From contig CAVSQS010000003.1 of the NCBI GenBank assembly GCA_963730165.1, forward strand, positions 248,001-312,000: DNA of 64,000 bases, written 5' to 3'. A model generated the notes under the pieces. The model saw nothing but the letters and a program-made list of their open reading frames with translations. It was not told the DNA's origin and searched no databases. The stretch is from DASSQJ01 sp963730165 (GTDB lineage: Bacteria; Actinomycetota; Actinomycetes; Actinomycetales; Dermatophilaceae). The translations under genes were made by a program, and so were the position numbers. This document shows, piece after piece, positions 1 through 7,073 of this stretch (its first letter is position 1; the number at the start of each line of letters is the position of its first letter).

Positions 1-628
1 GGAGCGGGCTGGTCACGAGTGCGACGAACACGGCGAGGACCGCGGTGGCAGCGGCATCGCCGCTGCGCAGCCGGGGCCAGAGCAGCGCGGCGAAGGCGGC
101 GGCCGCGGCGGCGTCCAGCCCCCACCGGCGGGGGTCGCCCACCGCGTTCCCGACGAGCGCGCCGGCCAGGGTCATCAGGTTCCAGCCGAGGAAGACCGCG
201 ACGCCCGTGAGCCAGAACCCCAGCCGCTTCGCCGCCGGCTCCGGTTGGGCGATGCCGACCGCGGTCGACTCGTCGATCGTGAGCTGGGCGGCCGCGAGAC
301 GGCGGATGCCCGCCACCCCGAGAAAGCGCGAGGTCTGCAACGCGTAGAGGCCGTTGCGCACGCCGAGCAGCGTCGAGGTCGCCACGGCCGCGGCGCCCCC
401 GCCGCCCGCGCCGAGGATGCCGACCAGCGCGAACTGCGAGCCACCGCTGAAGAGCAGCAGGCTCAGGGCCTGGGTCTGCCAGAGGTCCAGCCCCGAGGCG
501 ACCGAGAGCGCACCGAACGAGATGCCGTAGGCACCGGTGGCGGCCCCGACGGAGAGGGCCTGCCGCACGACCTCGCGTCGGCGATCGGCGGACAGGTCCC
601 GGGGGACGGCACCCGCCGCGCCGCTCAT
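1..628 (-). CDS. azlC: AzlC-type branched-chain amino acid exporter, large subunit (partial)
   Basis: Reading the minus strand from the ATG at 628 gives an uninterrupted frame that leaves the window before its stop, so the C-terminus is missing. The visible ~209 residues show the AzlC pattern: an N-terminal segment with SVGAATGAYGISFGALSV, a membrane segment with LLFSGGSQFALVG, then TSTLLGVRNGLYAL, followed by further hydrophobic segments. AzlC works in the membrane with the small subunit AzlD to export branched-chain amino acids; azlD would be expected just beyond the left edge. The start overlaps the stop of the upstream GNAT gene (ATGA), so it is probably co-transcribed and translationally coupled with the two genes above it. 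The family call is firm; the substrate is inferred. Confidence 0.85.
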   Translation of the reverse strand, partial: MSGAAGAVPRDLSADRRREVVRQALSVGAATGAYGISFGALSVASGLDLWQTQALSLLLFSGGSQFALVGILGAGGGGAAAVATSTLLGVRNGLYALQTSRFLGVAGIRRLAAAQLTIDESTAVGIAQPEPAAKRLGFWLTGVAVFLGWNLMTLAGALVGNAVGDPRRWGLDAAAAAAFAALLWPRLRSGDAAATAVLAVFVALVTSPL

Positions 629-1227
629 CCGTCCTCGGGCGGGGCGATGGCGGCGGTCAGCCGCACCTCGCGCAGGGTCGCGCCGTCGGGGGAGACCACC
701 CGGTCGCGGAAGGCGCCGTCGGGCCCGAACCCGGACGCCACGAGGAAGGCTCGCGCCGCCTCGTCGTCCGCGAGCAGCCACGTCGCCACGACCTCGGCAC
801 CGGCCTCGCGGAGCACGTCGACGCTCGCGTTGAGCAGGCGGGAGCCGTGCCCCTGGCGCCGGGCCTGCGGATGCACGGCGAGCAGGGTCACCTCGCCGGT
901 GGCCGGGCCCGCGTCGGGGTCCTGGCTCGGGCCCAGGGCCGCTGCCCCGACGACCTGCTCCCCGGCACACGCCACGAGCAGGCGGTGCACCCCCTCGGGC
1001 GGGGAGCCCAGGCTCTCCCGCCATGCCCGCGCGAACGGCTCGGGCTCGAACATCGCGATGACCTCGGACGGGATCCGCCCGGCGTAGACCTCGCGGAAGA
1101 CGTCGGCCTGCACCCGGCCGACGGCGGGGGCGTCGTTGACCCGGGCCTGCCGGACGCTCGCGTCGGCGAGCGGCCCGGGGGAGTGCCCGTGCCCGTGGTG
1201 CTCGTGGTCGTGGGGGTGCTCGCCCAT
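625..1227 (-). CDS. GNAT family N-acetyltransferase with His-rich N-terminus
   Basis: A 200-residue protein. The C-terminal two thirds are a GNAT fold: the acetyl-CoA-binding motif A reads VTLLAVHPQARRQGHGSRLL (R/Q-x-x-G-x-G/S type), followed by ATWLLADDEAARAFLVASGF, the usual late strand and helix. The first ~18 residues are unusually rich in His (pattern HPHDHEHHGHGH), which could bind metal or simply be a flexible tail. It sits in a minus-strand run: its ATG overlaps the stop of the crotonase gene, and its stop overlaps the azlC start. The larger frame running to 1848 is only a shadow of the crotonase gene. Substrate unknown. Confidence 0.85.
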   Translation of the reverse strand: MGEHPHDHEHHGHGHSPGPLADASVRQARVNDAPAVGRVQADVFREVYAGRIPSEVIAMFEPEPFARAWRESLGSPPEGVHRLLVACAGEQVVGAAALGPSQDPDAGPATGEVTLLAVHPQARRQGHGSRLLNASVDVLREAGAEVVATWLLADDEAARAFLVASGFGPDGAFRDRVVSPDGATLREVRLTAAIAPPEDG

Positions 1228-1958
1228 CAGTGCCCCCGGAAGACCGGCTCGCGGCGCTCGCGGAACGCGGCCCGGCCCTCGGTGAGGTCGTCGCTGCGCC
1301 AGGCGCGCGCGAAGGCCGCCTCGTAGCGCGCGACCTCGGCGTGGTTGTCGTGGTGGGCGTCGAAGCCGGTCTTGGATCCCGCCTGGCTCAGCGGGGCGAG
1401 TGCTCCTGCGCGGGTGGCGAGCGCCACGGCCTCCTCGAGCCCGCCCCTGACCTGCGAGAAACCGAGCCGCCACGCGTCGTCGGCGTCGAGGACGGCGGCG
1501 GTGAGCACGAGGTGGCGGGCGGCACCCTCGCCCCAGAACCGGGCGAGCCGGTCGATCGTCCAGTGGTCGACCATGAGGCCGAGCCGGGCGACCGGCACGG
1601 CGAACCGTGCGGTGTCGGCGACGACCCGGACGTCGCAGGCGAGGGCGAGCTGCATCCCGAGGCCCATGCACGAGCCCTCGATCGCGGCGACGGTCGTCAC
1701 CGGAGCCGCCGCGAGGTGCTCGAGCACCTCCGCGAGGCGTTGGGTGAACGAGACGTCCTCGAGCTCGGTCAGGTCGGCGCCCGAGCAGAAGTGTCCGCCG
1801 GCGCCGGTGACGACGAGGGCACGGACGCCGCCGTCGAGCGCGGCGCACACGGCGGCGTGCAGCTCGTCGAGGGCGTCCAGGGTCAGGGCGTTGCGTCGCT
1901 CCGGGCGGTCGACGGTGACGACGGCGACGTCGCCGGAGCGGGACGAGTGGATCGGCAC
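1227..1958 (-). CDS. Enoyl-CoA hydratase/isomerase (crotonase) family protein
   Basis: 243 residues starting at GTG 1958. The crotonase fold is clear: DRPERRNALTLDALDEL near the N-terminus, the oxyanion-hole segments GAGGHFCSGADL and EGSCMGLGMQLALACDVRV, then ARFAVPVARLGL. The start is supported by a TAGGGT -10 box (1966-1971) exactly 7 bases upstream, suggesting a leaderless mRNA. Two positions that carry the catalytic glutamates in true hydratases appear changed: GxG-E is GMQ here, and the PE of LPEVRLG is PV. It may therefore not hydrate enoyl-CoA and could catalyse another crotonase-type reaction. It heads an overlapping run with the GNAT and azlC genes. Confidence 0.85.
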   Translation of the reverse strand: MPIHSSRSGDVAVVTVDRPERRNALTLDALDELHAAVCAALDGGVRALVVTGAGGHFCSGADLTELEDVSFTQRLAEVLEHLAAAPVTTVAAIEGSCMGLGMQLALACDVRVVADTARFAVPVARLGLMVDHWTIDRLARFWGEGAARHLVLTAAVLDADDAWRLGFSQVRGGLEEAVALATRAGALAPLSQAGSKTGFDAHHDNHAEVARYEAAFARAWRSDDLTEGRAAFRERREPVFRGH

Positions 1959-1965
1959 GGCCCCG

Positions 1966-1971
1966 ACCCTA
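1966..1971 (-). promoter_or_regulatory. -10 box of the crotonase gene (leaderless)
   Basis: TAGGGT on the minus strand, 7 bases before the GTG start at 1958. The spacing places the transcript start at or next to the start codon. Confidence 0.5.
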
Positions 1972-2048
1972 ACCGAGCGGCGCCCGATCGGTCCGAGGTG
2001 GCCGGGTGCCCGACCCCCGAACCGGGGTGGCATCGGCGAGGATGAGGC

Positions 2049-2948
2049 GTGACCTACTCCATCGTGGCCCGCTGTCCCGACACCGGCCTGCTCGGCATCG
2101 GCATCGCGACGTGCCTGCCCGCCGTCGGCCGGATCGCCCGCTTCCTCGAGCCCGAGGTGGGCGTCGTCGCGTCCCAGGCGCAGCTGCTCCCCGTCCACGG
2201 CACGCGGGTTCTCGACGGGATGCGCGCGGGGGCGGACCCCGACGAGGCTCTGACCGCCTCGCTCCGGCTCGACGACGGGTCGACCCACCGCCAGGTGGGG
2301 GTCGTCGGCGCCGATGGCCGGGCGGCGGCCCACACCGGCGCCGAGTGCATCCCGTTCGCCGCCCACGTCACCGGGGACGGCTTCGCGACGCAGGCGAACA
2401 TGATGGCCTCGCCCGGGGTGCCCGAGGCGATGGCCGAGGCGTTCACGGCTGGGCGTGGTGGACACCTCGCGATGCGGATCCTCGGGGCCCTCGACGCCGC
2501 CGAGCGCCTCGGGGGAGACATCCGGGGCCGGCAGTCCGCGGCGCTGCACGTCCAGCGGCCCGAGGCCACGGGAGACCTGCTCGTCGACGTCGTCGTCGAC
2601 GCCCGGGTCGACGACGACCCCGAGCCGCTCGTCCCGCTGCGGCGGCTGGTCGGGCTCGCCCTCGGGTACGACGCGGCCTCCCGGGCGGACGACCTGCTGT
2701 CGAGCGGTGACCTCGTGGCGTCGCGGGCCGACTACCTCGCCGCGGCCTCGCTCGCGCCCCAGGACCCCCAGGTGCCCTTCTGGCGCGCCGTCGCGCTCGC
2801 CGGCGCCGGCCACACCGACGAGGCCCGCGCGGCCTGGGACGACCTCGTGGCCCGCAGCGACCCGGCCCGCTGGTCCGCGCTGATCGACCGCCTCGTGGCC
2901 GGGCGCCTGGTCCCCGCCGAGGTGCGTGAGGTGCTGCCCGCCGAGTGA
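2049..2948 (+). CDS. DUF1028 family protein
   Basis: 299 residues from GTG 2049. The N-terminus reads TYSIVARCPDTGLLGIGIATC and is followed by VGVVASQAQ, GMRAGADPDEAL and TQANMMA, all typical of DUF1028 (Ntn-hydrolase-like fold, often called a putative peptidoglycan-binding or secreted-type protein, though no signal peptide is seen here). The C-terminal ~80 residues are an Ala/Asp-rich helical region resembling a TPR-like extension. Upstream lies the divergent crotonase gene (90 bases); downstream, the convergent dfrA. Function unknown; the family call is confident. Confidence 0.85.
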   Translation: MTYSIVARCPDTGLLGIGIATCLPAVGRIARFLEPEVGVVASQAQLLPVHGTRVLDGMRAGADPDEALTASLRLDDGSTHRQVGVVGADGRAAAHTGAECIPFAAHVTGDGFATQANMMASPGVPEAMAEAFTAGRGGHLAMRILGALDAAERLGGDIRGRQSAALHVQRPEATGDLLVDVVVDARVDDDPEPLVPLRRLVGLALGYDAASRADDLLSSGDLVASRADYLAAASLAPQDPQVPFWRAVALAGAGHTDEARAAWDDLVARSDPARWSALIDRLVAGRLVPAEVREVLPAE

Positions 2949-3048
2949 GCCGGTGCCTCGCGGTGGCCGGCACACCTCGGTCGAGACCCTCGCGACCGAG
3001 ACCCTGCGCCGCCGGATCCGGCCACCGACGACCCGGGCCGGTCGGGTC

Positions 3049-3516
3049 TCAGGCCCGTTCGTAGACCACGCGGGTCCACCCGTCGTGGGCCTCGCGGGAC
3101 TCCTCGAGCCACCGGCTGCGGTCCCACTCGGGGAAGGAGGTGTCGCCCTCGGGCTCGTCCTCGACCTCGGTGAGGACGAGCCGGTGTGCATAGGGCATCG
3201 CCTCGGCGTAGACCTCGGCCCCACCGACGACGAACACCTCATCGGCCGGTCCGGCGAGGGCAACCGCCTCCGCGAAGGAGTGCGCGACCTCGACGTCGGG
3301 GTGGCGCCACCCGGGGTCGCGGGTCAGGACGATGGTGCGCCGCCCCGGCAGCACCCGGCCGATGCCGTCGAACGTACGTCGCCCCATGACGAGGGTGTGC
3401 CCCATCGTCGTCGCCTTGAAGTACCGCAGCTCCTCGGGCAGGTGCCACGGCATGCCGCCGTCCCGGCCGATGATCCCGTTGCGGGCCACCGCCGCGATGA
3501 TGCTGATCCTCGTCAT
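3049..3516 (-). CDS. dfrA: Dihydrofolate reductase
   Basis: 155 residues. Reduces dihydrofolate to tetrahydrofolate with NADPH, regenerating the folate oxidised by thymidylate synthase. Family marks are RISIIAAVARNGIIGRDGGMPWHLPEEL (substrate pocket with the acidic residue in PEEL), TLVMGRRTFDGIG (NADPH binding), and VFVVGGAEVYAEAM. The length is normal for bacterial DHFR. Its ATG (3516) overlaps the thyA stop (ATGA), so thyA and dfrA form a two-gene operon, the usual arrangement. The 100 bases between its stop and the convergent DUF1028 gene hold no clear hairpin. Confidence 0.97.
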   Translation of the reverse strand: MTRISIIAAVARNGIIGRDGGMPWHLPEELRYFKATTMGHTLVMGRRTFDGIGRVLPGRRTIVLTRDPGWRHPDVEVAHSFAEAVALAGPADEVFVVGGAEVYAEAMPYAHRLVLTEVEDEPEGDTSFPEWDRSRWLEESREAHDGWTRVVYERA

Positions 3517-4316
3517 ACGGCGATCGGGGCCTTGATGGAGGGGTGGGGGTCGTAGCCCACGAGCTCGAAGTCCTCGAGCTCGTAGGCGTCGATGGACCCG
3601 CGCGGGCGGACGTGCATCGTCGGCAGCGGGCGCGGTTCGCGGGTCAGCTGGAGCCGCGCCTGCTCGAGGTGGTTGGAGTACAGGTGGGCGTCGCCGAGCG
3701 TGTGGACGAACTCGCCCGCCCGCAGCCCGGTCTGCTGCGCCACCATCATGGTGAGGAGCGCGTAGCTCGCGATGTTGAAGGGCACACCGAGGAAGACGTC
3801 GGCACTGCGCTGGTAGAGCTGGCAGTCGAGGAAGGCGCCGTCGGCCGCGGGCCTGACGTAGAACTGGAACATCGTGTGGCACGGCGGCAGGGCCATGTGG
3901 TCGACGTCGGCGACGTTCCACGCCGAGACGATGTGCCGGCGCGAGTCGGGAGTGGTGCGGATCGACTCGATGACCCGGGCGATCTGGTCGACATGCCCAC
4001 CGTCCGGCGTGGGCCACGAGCGCCACTGGTGCCCGTACACCGGGCCGAGGTCCCCGTCCTCGTCGGCCCACTCGTCCCAGATCGTGATGCCGCGGTCCCG
4101 GAGCCAGCGCACGTTGGTGTCGCCGCGGAGGAACCACAGGAGCTCGCCGATGATCGAGCGCAGGTGCAGCTTCTTCGTCGTGAGGACCGGGAATCCCTCG
4201 GTGAGGTCGAAGCGCATCTGGTGACCGAAGACGCTGCGGGTCCCCGTGCCCGTGCGGTCGGGCTTGTCGACGCCGTGCGTCATGACGTGGTCGAGCAGGT
4301 CGAGGTACTGGCGCAC
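3513..4316 (-). CDS. thyA: Thymidylate synthase ThyA
   Basis: 267 residues from GTG 4316. Converts dUMP to dTMP using methylene-tetrahydrofolate. Visible marks: DRTGTGTRSVFGHQMRFDL, the Trp-rich LLWFLRGDTNVRWL, the catalytic cysteine C146 in ALPPCHTMFQFYV, and the dUMP/folate loop QRSADVFLGVPFNIASYA. A TAGGCT -10 box lies 6 bases before the start (4323-4328), supporting GTG 4316 and a leaderless transcript. It is coupled to dfrA downstream and divergent from dapA, whose own -10 box lies in the same 76-base gap. Confidence 0.98.
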   Translation of the reverse strand: MRQYLDLLDHVMTHGVDKPDRTGTGTRSVFGHQMRFDLTEGFPVLTTKKLHLRSIIGELLWFLRGDTNVRWLRDRGITIWDEWADEDGDLGPVYGHQWRSWPTPDGGHVDQIARVIESIRTTPDSRRHIVSAWNVADVDHMALPPCHTMFQFYVRPAADGAFLDCQLYQRSADVFLGVPFNIASYALLTMMVAQQTGLRAGEFVHTLGDAHLYSNHLEQARLQLTREPRPLPTMHVRPRGSIDAYELEDFELVGYDPHPSIKAPIAV

Positions 4317-4322
4317 GCCGCG

Positions 4323-4328
4323 AGCCTA
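4323..4328 (-). promoter_or_regulatory. -10 box of thyA-dfrA (leaderless)
   Basis: TAGGCT on the minus strand, 6 bases before the thyA GTG. It shares the short intergenic gap with the oppositely oriented dapA box. Confidence 0.55.
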
Positions 4329-4379
4329 CTCGGGCCCGGTCGTCGCGCTCTCGCGTGCCGCACCCCCTCCGGGCCCGAC

Positions 4380-4385
4380 TACGCT
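4380..4385 (+). promoter_or_regulatory. -10 box of dapA-rnj (leaderless)
   Basis: TACGCT followed by 7 bases and the dapA ATG at 4393. Confidence 0.55.
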
Positions 4386-4392
4386 GGCCCGC

Positions 4393-5280
4393 ATGACGAC
4401 CTCTCCCTTCGGCCGTGTCCTCACCGCGATGGTGACCCCCATGTCCCCCGGTGGAGAGGTCGACGAGAAGGGCGTCGACGCGCTCGTCGACCACCTCCTC
4501 GACCTCGGTCACGACGGCCTCGTCGTCAACGGCACCACCGGAGAGTCCGCGACGCTGAGCGACGAGGAGTCCATCGAGACGGTGCGGCGGGTCAGCGAGC
4601 GCGCAGCAGGGCGTGCCAAGGTCGTCGCAGGGGTGGGCTCGAACGACACTGCGCACTCGGTCGAGATGGCGGTGCGGGCTCGGGACGTCGGCGCCGACGG
4701 GCTGCTCCTCGTCTCGCCGTACTACAACAAGCCCACCCAGCGCGGCCTCGTCGCGCACTGTCGTGCGGTCGCCGACACCACCGACCTGCCGGTCATGCTC
4801 TACGACATCCCGGGGCGGACCGGAATCCCCTTCGAGACCGAGACGCTGCTCGAGCTCGCCGAGCACCCGAACATCCGTGCCGTCAAGGACGCCAAGGGAG
4901 ACCCGTGGGCCGCGACGAAGGTCATGGCCGCGACCGACCTGTTGTGGTTCAGCGGTGACGACGCCGCCAACCTCCACCTGCTGGCCCTCGGGGCCGTGGG
5001 TGTCGTCTCCGTCGTCGGGCACGTGGCCGGCGACCGGTACCGCGCGATGGTCGAGGCCGTCGACCGCGGCGACCTCGAGGAGGCGCGCCGCATCCACGTC
5101 GCCCTCATCCCCGTCGTCGAGGCGATCATGAAGCCCTCGCAGGGAGCCATCATGGCCAAGGCGGCGGTCGCCGAGCTCGGGGTCATCGCCTCGGCCCACG
5201 TACGCCTGCCCCTCGTGGAGTCGCCACCGGAGCACCTCGAGGCGCTCCGATCCGCCCTCGCGACGCTCACCACCCGATGA
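4393..5280 (+). CDS. dapA: 4-hydroxy-tetrahydrodipicolinate synthase
   Basis: 295 residues. Condenses pyruvate with aspartate semialdehyde, the first committed step to diaminopimelate and lysine. The Schiff-base lysine is K165 in IRAVKDAKGD; Y137 in MLYDIPGRTG and the GTTGE loop (48-52) complete the active site; SPYYNKPTQ is also typical. ATG 4393 is chosen because TACGCT sits 7 bases upstream; the longer in-frame extension overlaps thyA antisense and is not family-like. The stop overlaps the RNase J start (ATGA), giving a dapA-rnj operon, a known actinobacterial pairing. dapF of the same pathway is at 39 kb. Confidence 0.97.
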   Translation: MTTSPFGRVLTAMVTPMSPGGEVDEKGVDALVDHLLDLGHDGLVVNGTTGESATLSDEESIETVRRVSERAAGRAKVVAGVGSNDTAHSVEMAVRARDVGADGLLLVSPYYNKPTQRGLVAHCRAVADTTDLPVMLYDIPGRTGIPFETETLLELAEHPNIRAVKDAKGDPWAATKVMAATDLLWFSGDDAANLHLLALGAVGVVSVVGHVAGDRYRAMVEAVDRGDLEEARRIHVALIPVVEAIMKPSQGAIMAKAAVAELGVIASAHVRLPLVESPPEHLEALRSALATLTTR

Positions 5281-6962
5281 GCCACCCGCACCCGGACCTG
5301 GCCGCACCGGCTCCCCTTGCGCGGGGCGGGGTCCGCGTCGTCCCGCTCGGCGGCCTCGGGGAGATCGGCCGCAACATGACAGTGGTCGAACACGACGGAC
5401 AGCTGCTCGTCATCGACTGCGGCGTGCTCTTCCCCGACGACCACCACCCCGGGATCGACCTGATCCTCCCCGACTTCACCTACATCGAGGACCGGCTCGA
5501 CGACATCCAGGCCCTCGTGCTCACCCACGGCCACGAGGACCACATCGGCGCGGTCCCGTACCTGCTGCGGCTGAAGCCGGACCTCCCCGTCGTCGGCTCG
5601 CAGCTGACCCTCGCGCTCGTCGAGGCCAAGCTCAAGGAGCACCGGATCACCCCGTACACGCTCGGCGTGCGCGAGGGCGACCGGGAGCGGCTCGGGGTCT
5701 TCGACTGCGAGTTCGTGGCCGTCAACCACTCCATCCCCGACGCCCTCGCCGTGTGCGTCCGCACCCCCGGCGGCACGCTGCTGCACACCGGTGACTTCAA
5801 GATGGACCAGCTGCCCCTCGACGGCCGGCTCACCGACCTGCGCGCCTTCGCTCGGCTCGGCGAGGAAGGGGTCGACCTGTTCCTCGTCGACTCCACCAAC
5901 GCCGAGGTGCCGGGGTTCACCACACCCGAGCGCGACATCTCCTCGGCGATCGACAAGGTCTTCCGGCACGCCGAGCGGCGGATCATCGTCGCCTGCTTCT
6001 CCTCGCACGTCCACCGCGTCCAGCAGGTGCTCGACGCCGCGGACAAGGCGGGGCGCAAGGTCGCGATGATCGGTCGCTCGATGGTCCGCAACATGGGGAT
6101 CGCCGCCGATCTCGGCTACCTGCACGTCCCCGACGGTGTCCTCGTCGACGTCAAGGCCCTCGACGACCTCCCCGACGACAAGGTCGTGCTCATCTCCACC
6201 GGCTCGCAGGGCGAGCCCATGGCCGCGCTCTCGAGGATGGCCAGCCGGGACCACCGCATCGAGGTCGGCACCGGTGACACGGTGCTCCTCGCGTCCTCGC
6301 TCATCCCGGGCAACGAGAACGCCGTCTACCGCGTCATCAACGGGCTCATGCGGCTCGGGGCGCACGTCGTCCACAAGGGCAACGCCAAGGTGCACGTCTC
6401 CGGCCACGCCAGCGCCGGCGAGCTGCTCTACGCCTACAACATCGTCAAGCCCCGCAACGTCATGCCCGTGCACGGCGAGTGGCGGCACCTCGTCGCCAAC
6501 GCCGAGCTCGCGGTGCGGACGGGGGTGCACCACCGCGGCGTCGTCGTCGTCGAGGACGGGGTTGCGGTCGACCTGCTCGACGGGCGGGTCTCGGTCGCGG
6601 GCGCCGTCGAGTGCGGCTACGTCTACGTCGACGGCTCCTCCGTCGGAGAGGCCGACGAGACACTGCTGAAGGATCGGCGGATCCTGCGCGACGAGGGCTT
6701 CATCTCCGTCATCGTCGTCGTCGACTCGATGACGGGAAAGGTCGTCGCCGGGCCGGAGATCACCGCACGTGGCTTCGTCGAGGACGACGAGGTCTTCGAC
6801 GAGGTGCGTCCCCAGCTCGAGCGCGCCCTCGACGACGCCACCGCCCAGGGCATCACCGACTCCTTCCAGCTCCAGCAGGTGATCCGGCGCACCGTCGGCG
6901 GCTGGGTGGGCCGCAAGATCCGGCGCCGGCCGATGATCATCCCGACCGTCATCGAGGCCTGA
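5277..6962 (+). CDS. rnj: Ribonuclease J
   Basis: 561 residues, normal for RNase J. A metallo-beta-lactamase/beta-CASP endo- and 5'-exoribonuclease for mRNA turnover and rRNA maturation. The zinc motif is H84-G-H86-E-D88-H89 in LVLTHGHEDHIGA; later ligands are in VNHSIPD and LLHTGDFKMD; the beta-CASP part carries VACFSSHVHRVQQV, ISTGSQGEPMAALSRM and HVSGHASAGEL. The start overlaps the dapA stop by four bases. The first ~18 residues (HPHPDLAAPAPLARG) precede the conserved VRVVPLGGLGEIGRNM core. Confidence 0.96.
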   Translation: MSHPHPDLAAPAPLARGGVRVVPLGGLGEIGRNMTVVEHDGQLLVIDCGVLFPDDHHPGIDLILPDFTYIEDRLDDIQALVLTHGHEDHIGAVPYLLRLKPDLPVVGSQLTLALVEAKLKEHRITPYTLGVREGDRERLGVFDCEFVAVNHSIPDALAVCVRTPGGTLLHTGDFKMDQLPLDGRLTDLRAFARLGEEGVDLFLVDSTNAEVPGFTTPERDISSAIDKVFRHAERRIIVACFSSHVHRVQQVLDAADKAGRKVAMIGRSMVRNMGIAADLGYLHVPDGVLVDVKALDDLPDDKVVLISTGSQGEPMAALSRMASRDHRIEVGTGDTVLLASSLIPGNENAVYRVINGLMRLGAHVVHKGNAKVHVSGHASAGELLYAYNIVKPRNVMPVHGEWRHLVANAELAVRTGVHHRGVVVVEDGVAVDLLDGRVSVAGAVECGYVYVDGSSVGEADETLLKDRRILRDEGFISVIVVVDSMTGKVVAGPEITARGFVEDDEVFDEVRPQLERALDDATAQGITDSFQLQQVIRRTVGGWVGRKIRRRPMIIPTVIEA

Positions 6963-7061
6963 CCCGGGAGAGCCCCCGCCACCGGCGCACCACCCACCTG
7001 CACGGCCGGACTCGTTTCCCTTGGGCCGCGTGTGACACGTGAGTCTCGTGTGACTCTCGCG

Positions 7062-7067
7062 TAGCCT
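7062..7067 (+). promoter_or_regulatory. -10 box of ftsK (leaderless)
   Basis: TAGCCT followed by 6 bases and the ftsK ATG at 7074. Confidence 0.5.
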
Positions 7068-7073
7068 GCGACC

